A stretch of DNA of 26,049 nt, taken from the NCBI GenBank assembly GCA_023375785.1, contig SZWC01023175.1, positions 8,856 through 34,904 of the forward strand, written 5' to 3'. The notes beneath the pieces are model-generated. The model searched no databases and was not told the origin of the DNA. It saw nothing but the letters and a program-made list of their open reading frames with translations. Positions 20,098-26,049 of this stretch are shown one piece after another. Source of the DNA: Penium margaritaceum (taxonomy: Eukaryota > Streptophyta > Zygnematophyceae > Desmidiales > Peniaceae). A program made the position numbers and the translations under genes. The stretch's first letter is position 1; each line of letters opens with the position of its first letter.

Positions 20098-22363
20098 GCC
20101 TTTGGTTTCTGTGACCCGGCTTTCGTTTCTGCGACCCGGCTTTGGTTTCTGTGAGCCCGGCTTGGTTTTTGAGACCTGCCTTTGGTTTCTGTGACCCGGC
20201 TTTCGTTTCTGCGACCCGGCTTTGGTTTCTGTGAGCCCGGCTTGGTTTTTGAGACCTGCCTTTGGTTTCTGTGACCCGGCTTTCGTTTCTGCGACCCGGC
20301 TTTGGTTTCTGTGAGCCCGGCTTGGTTTTTGAGACCTGCCTTTGGTTTCTGTGACCCGGCTTTCGTTTCTGCGACCCGGCTTTGGTTTCTGTGAGCCCGG
20401 CTTGGTTTTTGAGACCTGCCTTTGGTTTCTGTGACCCGGCTTTCGTTTCTGCGACCCGGCTTTGGTTTCTGTGAGCCCGGCTTGGTTTTTGAGACCTGCC
20501 TTTGGTTTCTGTGACCCGGCTTTCGTTTCTGCGACCCGGCTTTGGTTTCTGTGAGCCCGGCTTGGTTTTTGAGACCTGCCTTTGGTTTCTGTGACCCGGC
20601 TTTCGTTTCTGCGACCCGGCTTTGGTTTCTGTGAGCCCGGCTTGGTTTTTGAGACCTGCCTTTGGTTTCTGTGACCCGGCTTTCGTTTCTGCGACCCGGC
20701 TTTGGTTTCTGTGAGCCCGGCTTGGTTTTTGAGACCTGCCTTTGGTTTCTGTGACCCGGCTTTCGTTTCTGCGACCCGGCTTTGGTTTCTGTGAGCCCGG
20801 CTTGGTTTTTGAGACCTGCCTTTGGTTTCTGTGACCCGGCTTTCGTTTCTGCGACCCGGCTTTGGTTTCTGTGAGCCCGGCTTGGTTTTTGAGACCTGCC
20901 TTTGGTTTCTGTGACCCGGCTTTCGTTTCTGCGACCCGGCTTTGGTTTCTGTGAGCCCGGCTTGGTTTTTGAGACCTGCCTTTGGTTTCTGTGACCCGGC
21001 TTTCGTTTCTGCGACCCGGCTTTGGTTTCTGTGAGCCCGGCTTGGTTTTTGAGACCTGCCTTTGGTTTCTGTGACCCGGCTTTCGTTTCTGCGACCCGGC
21101 TTTGGTTTCTGTGAGCCCGGCTTGGTTTTTGAGACCTGCCTTTGGTTTCTGTGACCCGGCTTTCGTTTCTGCGACCCGGCTTTGGTTTCTGTGAGCCCGG
21201 CTTGGTTTTTGAGACCTGCCTTTGGTTTCTGTGACCCGGCTTTCGTTTCTGCGACCCGGCTTTGGTTTCTGTGAGCCCGGCTTGGTTTTTGAGACCTGCC
21301 TTTGGTTTCTGTGACCCGGCTTTCGTTTCTGCGACCCGGCTTTGGTTTCTGTGAGCCCGGCTTGGTTTTTGAGACCTGCCTTTGGTTTCTGTGACCCGGC
21401 TTTCGTTTCTGCGACCCGGCTTTGGTTTCTGTGAGCCCGGCTTGGTTTTTGAGACCTGCCTTTGGTTTCTGTGACCCGGCTTTCGTTTCTGCGACCCGGC
21501 TTTGGTTTCTGTGAGCCCGGCTTGGTTTTTGAGACCTGCCTTTGGTTTCTGTGACCCGGCTTTCGTTTCTGCGACCCGGCTTTGGTTTCTGTGAGCCCGG
21601 CTTGGTTTTTGAGACCTGCCTTTGGTTTCTGTGACCCGGCTTTCGTTTCTGCGACCCGGCTTTGGTTTCTGTGAGCCCGGCTTGGTTTTTGAGACCTGCC
21701 TTTGGTTTCTGTGACCCGGCTTTCGTTTCTGCGACCCGGCTTTGGTTTCTGTGAGCCCGGCTTGGTTTTTGAGACCTGCCTTTGGTTTCTGTGACCCGGC
21801 TTTCGTTTCTGCGACCCGGCTTTGGTTTCTGTGAGCCCGGCTTGGTTTTTGAGACCTGCCTTTGGTTTCTGTGACCCGGCTTTCGTTTCTGCGACCCGGC
21901 TTTGGTTTCTGTGAGCCCGGCTTGGTTTTTGAGACCTGCCTTTGGTTTCTGTGACCCGGCTTTCGTTTCTGCGACCCGGCTTTGGTTTCTGTGAGCCCGG
22001 CTTGGTTTTTGAGACCTGCCTTTGGTTTCTGTGACCCGGCTTTCGTTTCTGCGACCCGGCTTTGGTTTCTGTGAGCCCGGCTTGGTTTTTGAGACCTGCC
22101 TTTGGTTTCTGTGACCCGGCTTTCGTTTCTGCGACCCGGCTTTGGTTTCTGTGAGCCCGGCTTGGTTTTTGAGACCTGCCTTTGGTTTCTGTGACCCGGC
22201 TTTCGTTTCTGCGACCCGGCTTTGGTTTCTGTGAGCCCGGCTTGGTTTTTGAGACCTGCCTTTGGTTTCTGTGACCCGGCTTTCGTTTCTGCGACCCGGC
22301 TTTGGTTTCTGTGAGCCCGGCTTGGTTTTTGAGACCTGCCTTTGGTTTCTGTGACCCGGCTTT
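20098..22363 (+). repeat. Perfect 80-bp tetramer array, 28.3 copies
   Basis: Four unlike units of 20, 20, 21 and 19 bp make the 80-bp repeat. The third unit has an extra g (gtgagcccggc) and the fourth lacks a t (cttggtttttgag), so the total stays at 80. All 28 copies look identical. It is the largest homogeneous array in the window. On the minus strand it is open in all frames, and because 80 is not a multiple of 3 the translation repeats every 240 bp (80 residues). This produces most of a 946-codon open frame (19708-22548) that I regard as spurious. Confidence 0.98.
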
Positions 22364-22425
22364 GGTTCTGTGACCTGGCTTTGGTTTCTGTGACCCGGCT
22401 TTGGTTCTGTGACCTGGCTTTGGTT
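22340..22425 (+). repeat. 39-bp tandem duplication, 2.2 copies
   Basis: A pair of units, one of them 19 bp (ggctttggttctgtgacct), is repeated at the right border of the 80-bp array. It overlaps the array's last partial copy. Confidence 0.85.
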
Positions 22426-22565
22426 GCTGTGACCCGGCTTATGTTTCTGTAATCCGGCTTTGGATTCTGTGACCCGGCTTTGGTTTATGTGAACCGGCTC
22501 TGGTTTCCATGACCAGGCTATGGTTTCTGTGCTTTGGCTTTGGTTCATTGATGCGGCTTTGGTTT
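22404..22565 (+). repeat. Right-domain landmark block H, copy 2
   Basis: After ggttctgtgacctgg and ggttgctg, a ggcttatgtttctgtaatcc unit starts at 22436 and the H unit gtgctttggctttggttc at 22529 (spacing 93), followed by attgatgcgg. The block at 25502 has the same order and the same 93-bp spacing. Confidence 0.83.
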
Positions 22566-23321
22566 ATGTGACCCAGCTTTGGTTTTTGTGATCCGGCTTT
22601 GGTTTCTATGACCCGGCTTTGGTTTTAGTGACCAGGCTTTGGTTTCTGTGGCCCGGCTTTGGTCTTTATGACCCGGCTTTGATTTCTGTGACCTGGCTTT
22701 GGTTTCTGTGACTTGGCTTTGGTTTCTGTCACCCGTGTTTGGTGTCAGTGACCCGACTTTGGTTTCCGTGACCCAGCTTTGGTTTCTGTGACCTGGCCTT
22801 GGTTTCTGTGACCCGGCTTTTGTTTATCTGACCCGGCTTTGGTTTTTGTGACCCGGCTTTGGTTTATATGACCCGGCTTTGGTTAATGTGACCCGGCTTT
22901 GGTGTATGTGACTTCGCTTTTGTTTCTGTGATCCAGCTTTGGTTGATGTGGCCCGGCTTTGGTTTCTGTGACCCGGTTTTGGTTTATATGACCCAGCTTT
23001 GGTTTCCAAGGCACGGATTAGATTTATGTGACCCGGCTTTGGTTTCTTTTACCCGACTTTGGTTTCTGTAACCCGGCATTTGTTTCTGTAACCCGACTTT
23101 GGTTTATGTGACCCGGCTCTCATTTCTCTGACCTGGATTTGGTTTGCGTGACCTCACTTTGGTTTGTGTGACCCGGCTTCGCTTTCTGTGACCCAGCTTT
23201 GTTTTCCGCGACTCGGCTTTTGTTTATGTGACCCGGCTTTGGTTGCTGTGATCTGCTTTGGTTTCTAAGACCCGGCTTTTGTTTCTGTGACCGGACTTTG
23301 GTTTCTGTGACCCACCTTTTC

Positions 23322-23711
23322 TTTCTGTGACCCGGCTTTGGTTTCTGTGACTCGGCTTTGGTTTCTGTGACCCGGCTTTGGCTTCTGTGACCCGGCTTTC
23401 GTTTCTCTGACCCGGCTTTGGTTTATGTGACCCGGCTTTGGTTTCTGTGACCCGGCTTTGCTTTCTGTGACCCGGCTCTGGTTTCTGTGACCCGGCTTTT
23501 GTTTCTGTGACCCGGCTTTGGTTTCTGTGACTCGGCTTTGGTTTCTGTGACCCGGCTTTGGCTTCTGTGACCCGGCTTTCGTTTCTCTGACCCGGCTTTG
23601 GTTTATGTGACCCGGCTTTGGTTTCTGTGACCCGGCTTTGCTTTCTGTGACCCGGCTCTGGTTTCTGTGACCCGGCTTTTGTTTCTGTGACCCGGCTTTG
23701 GTTTCTGTGAC
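23322..23711 (+). repeat. 180-bp tandem duplication, 2.2 copies
   Basis: Nine 20-bp units, with diagnostic gactcgg, ggcttctg, ctttcgtttctctg and ggctctgg members, are repeated without visible difference. It is the longest-period simple duplication in the window. Confidence 0.93.
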
Positions 23712-24334
23712 CCGGCTTTGGTTTCTATGACTCGACTTTGGTTTTTGTGACCTGCTTTGGTTTCTTTGACTTGGCTTTGGTTTCTATCACCCGGCTTTGG
23801 TTTCTGTCCCCCGACTTTGGTTTCTGTGACCTGGCTTTGGTTTCTGTGACCTGGCTTTTGTTTTCCTGACCCGGCTTTCATTTATCTGACCCGGCTTTGG
23901 TTTATGTGACCCGGCTTTGGTTTGTGTGACCCAGCTTTGCTTTCTGTGACCCGGCTCTGTTTTCTATGACTCGGCTTTTGTTTCTGTGACCCGGCTTTGG
24001 TTTCCGTGACCCGACTTTGGTTGCTGTGACCTGGCTTTGGTTGCTGTGACCCGGCTTTGGTTTCAATGACCCGGCTTTGGTTTATGTGACCCGGCTTTGG
24101 TTTGTGTGACTCGGCTTTGATTTCTGTGACCCGGTGTTGGTTTTTGTCACCCGGCTTTGGTTACTGTGACCCAGTTTTGGTTACTGTGATCCGGCCTCAG
24201 TTTCTGTGGTCCGTCTTTGGGTATGTGACCCGGCTTATGTTTTTGTGGCCAGGCTTTGGTTTTCGTGACCCGGCTTTGGTTTGTGTGAACCTGCTATGGT
24301 TTCTGTGATCCGGTTCTGGTTTATGTGACCGGGC

Positions 24335-24804
24335 TTTGGTTTATGTGACCCGGCTTTGGTTGCTGTGACCCTGCTTTGGTTTTTGTGATCCAGCTTTGGT
24401 TTCTGTGACCCGGCTTTGGCTTCTGTGACCCGGCTTTGGTTTCTCTGACCCGGGTTTGGTTTATGTGACCCGGCTTTGGTTGCTGTGACCCTGCTTTGGT
24501 TTTTGTGATCCAGCTTTGGTTTCTGTGACCCGGCTTTGGCTTCTGTGACCCGGCTTTGGTTTCTCTGACCCGGGTTTGGTTTATGTGACCCGGCTTTGGT
24601 TGCTGTGACCCTGCTTTGGTTTTTGTGATCCAGCTTTGGTTTCTGTGACCCGGCTTTGGCTTCTGTGACCCGGCTTTGGTTTCTCTGACCCGGGTTTGGT
24701 TTATGTGACCCGGCTTTGGTTGCTGTGACCCTGCTTTGGTTTTTGTGATCCAGCTTTGGTTTCTGTGACCCGGCTTTGGCTTCTGTGACCCGGCTTTGGT
24801 TTCT
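24335..24804 (+). repeat. Perfect 120-bp hexamer array, 3.9 copies
   Basis: Six 20-bp units, marked by ggttgctgtgaccctgc, gtttttgtgatccagc and gacccgggtttgg, are repeated nearly four times with no visible difference. 120 is a multiple of 3, so minus-strand translation stays in phase. This accounts for the 40-residue repeat within an open frame at 24235-25035, which I regard as spurious. Confidence 0.97.
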
Positions 24805-25501
24805 GTAATCCGGTTTTGTTCTCTGTGACCCGGATTTGGTTTCTGTGACCCGGCTTTTGTTTATGTGACTCGTCTTTGGTTTATGTGACCTGGCTTTGGA
24901 CCCTCTATGACCCGGCTCTGGTTTATGTGACCCGGCTTTGGTTTCTGTAATCCGGTTTTGTTCTCTGTGACCCGGATTTGGTTTATGTGACCCAGCTTTG
25001 GGTTCTGTAATCCGTCTTTGGTTTCTGTGACCCATCCTTTGTTTCAGTGACCTTGCTTTGGTTTGTGTGACTCGTCTTTGGTTTCTGTGACCAGTTTATG
25101 GACCCTCTATGACCCGACTTTGGTTTCTGTGACCTAGCTGTGGTTCTGTGACCCGGCTTTGGTCATGTGACCCGGCATTGGTTTTTGGGACTCGTCTTTG
25201 GTTTCAGTGATCCGGCTTTGGTTTTTGTGACCCGGCTTTGGTTTGTGCAATCCGGCTTTGGTTTCTGTGACCCGGCTTTGGACCCTTGGTGACTCCGCTT
25301 TGGTTTCTGTGACCTGGCTTTGGTTTCTCTGACCCGGCTTTGGTATCTGTGACCCCGCTCTGGTTTAAATGACCCAGGTTTTGTTTCCGGGACCCGGCTT
25401 TGGTTTTTGTGACCCCGCTTTGGTTTTTGTGACCTGGCTTTGGTTTTTGTGACCTCGCTTTGGTTTCTCTGACTTGGCTTTGGTTTATGTGACCCGGCTT
25501 T

Positions 25502-25665
25502 GGTCCTGTGACTTGGCTTTGGTTGCTGTGACATGGCTTATGTTTATGTAATCCAGCTTTGGATTCTGTGACCCGGATTTGGTCTCAGTGCCCCGGCTTT
25601 GGATACTATAACCGGGCTTTGGTTTTTGTGCTCCGGCATTAGTTCATTGACGCGGCTTTGGTTTA
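25502..25665 (+). repeat. Right-domain landmark block H, copy 3
   Basis: It contains ggtcctgtgacttgg, ggttgctgtgacatgg, a ggcttatgtttatgtaatcc unit at 25535, and the H unit (gtgctccggcattagttc) at 25628, followed by attgacgcgg. The 93-bp spacing equals that of copy 2, which lies 3,099 bp to the left. Confidence 0.83.
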
Positions 25666-26049
25666 TGTTACCCGGCTTTGGTTTCAGTGATCCGGCTTTG
25701 GTTCCTATGACCCGGCTTTGGTTTCTATGAACCGGCTTTGGTTTCTATGACCTGGCTTTGGTTTCTATGACATGGATTTGGTTTCTCTCACCCGGCTTTG
25801 GTTTATGTTACCCGACTTTGGATTCTGTGACCCGGCTTTGGTTTCTGTGACCTGGCTTTGGTTCCTGTGACCCGGCTTTTGTTTCTCTGACCCGGCTTTG
25901 GTTTCTGTGACCCGGCTTTGGTTTTTGTGACCCGGCTTTGGTTTATATGACCCGGCTTTGGTTTGTGTGACCTGGCTTTGGTTTACATGACTTGGCTTTT
26001 GTTTTCTGTGATCCAGCTTTGGTGACTCGGCTTTGGTTTCTGTGACCCG

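Larger units (their letters stand above)
1..26049 (+). repeat. 20-bp satellite/minisatellite domain filling the window
   Basis: Every part of the window reads as head-to-tail copies of a unit close to ggctttggtttctgtgaccc. The core parts ctttggttt and tgaccc are well kept, while the middle bases (positions 12 and 14 of the unit) vary freely. All copies lie in one orientation; I found no inverted segment. The strand written here is extremely poor in A (one per unit) and rich in T (eight per unit). The array is cut by both window ends, so its true length is unknown. I do not recognise the unit as a named satellite family. A role in chromatin or chromosome structure is possible but nothing in the sequence demonstrates one. 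Confidence 0.98.
22364..26049 (+). repeat. Diverged satellite, right end of window
   Basis: These are diverged 20-bp units without a gene, holding a 180-bp duplication, a 120-bp array and two H landmark blocks (listed separately). A rare 22-bp unit with ggaccctctatgaccc appears near 24898 and 25100, and a relative (ggacccttggtgactcc) near 25280. A 52-bp segment with ctgtaatccggttttgttc recurs at about 24791 and 24932. The array continues past the end of the window. Confidence 0.9.

Noticed and set aside
19708..22548. 946-codon minus-strand open frame, lysine-, glutamine- and proline-rich, with an 80-residue internal repeat.
   Set aside because: It is produced by the stop-free reverse complement of the unit. 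The 80-residue period is just three 80-bp copies read in successive frames. No non-repeat N- or C-terminal region, splice context or codon bias is seen.
1..26049. Telomeric repeat or subtelomeric signature.
   Set aside because: The unit is 20 bp and no run of TTAGGG-like or other short telomere repeat is present.
1..26049. Hairpin or G-quadruplex formation by the unit (ggt...acc and paired gg runs).
   Set aside because: Only a 3-bp stem and two-G runs are available per unit, too weak to claim a structure without measurement.
1..26049. Promoters, terminators, tRNA, rRNA or transposon ends hidden in the array.
   Set aside because: I saw no stretch departing from the satellite long enough to hold any of these, and no terminal inverted repeats or target-site duplications.

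Overview
The whole 26,049-base window is one uninterrupted tandem-repeat (satellite/minisatellite) domain. I see no protein-coding gene, RNA gene, transposon, CRISPR array or unique single-copy sequence. The basic unit is 20 bp, consensus ggctttggtttctgtgaccc on the + strand (about 55% G+C, but 8 T to 1 A). It is repeated about 1,300 times, always in the same orientation, and it runs off both ends of the window. A domain of this size and nested structure points to a eukaryotic chromosome. Many variant units change the CCGG at the unit junction to CTGG or CCAG, as expected from decay of methylated CpG, so a cytosine-methylating genome (vertebrate or plant-like) is plausible. The species cannot be told from the sequence.

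Three levels of order are visible. (1) Diverged 20-bp units, with 15-, 19-, 21- and 22-bp length variants, make up most of the window. (2) Five stretches are locally amplified with no differences that I can see between copies: a 60-bp trimer (635-1499), a 20-bp monomer variant in 42 copies (2951-3796), a 100-bp pentamer (10641-11710), an 80-bp tetramer in 28 copies (20098-22363) and a 120-bp hexamer (24335-24804). About a dozen two-copy duplications of 39-180 bp are also present, nine of them between 13.0 and 18.5 kb. (3) An older long-range order is readable from unusual units used as landmarks. These recur with exactly conserved spacings (for example 255, 103, 152, 67 and 133 bp) over the left 17.6 kb, giving ancestral super-repeats of roughly 2 kb. 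This series is not seen beyond about 17.6 kb, where a different landmark family recurs at 19.6, 22.5 and 25.6 kb.

Landmarks used in the entries: C, a unit with gtgtacc followed by a 15-bp unit ending ttaccc; A, a unit with tatgggacc followed by gtttttgg; D, a 15-bp unit ggctttctgtgaccc followed by ctatgttt; B, ggcatgg; E, tgttggtttcttt; F, ctgtaaccc followed by gactttgg; G, gagccggctttggttactg; K, gtttctctgacgtgg and its variants; H, a unit with gtgctttgg followed by ggttcattga.

Long open reading frames on the minus strand (up to 946 codons) are a by-product of the repeat. The reverse complement of the unit has no stop codon in any frame, and because 20 is not a multiple of 3, translation cycles through all three frames to give a 20-residue pseudo-repeat. 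I do not annotate any of them as genes. All coordinates and spacings were counted by eye and could be off by a base or two.
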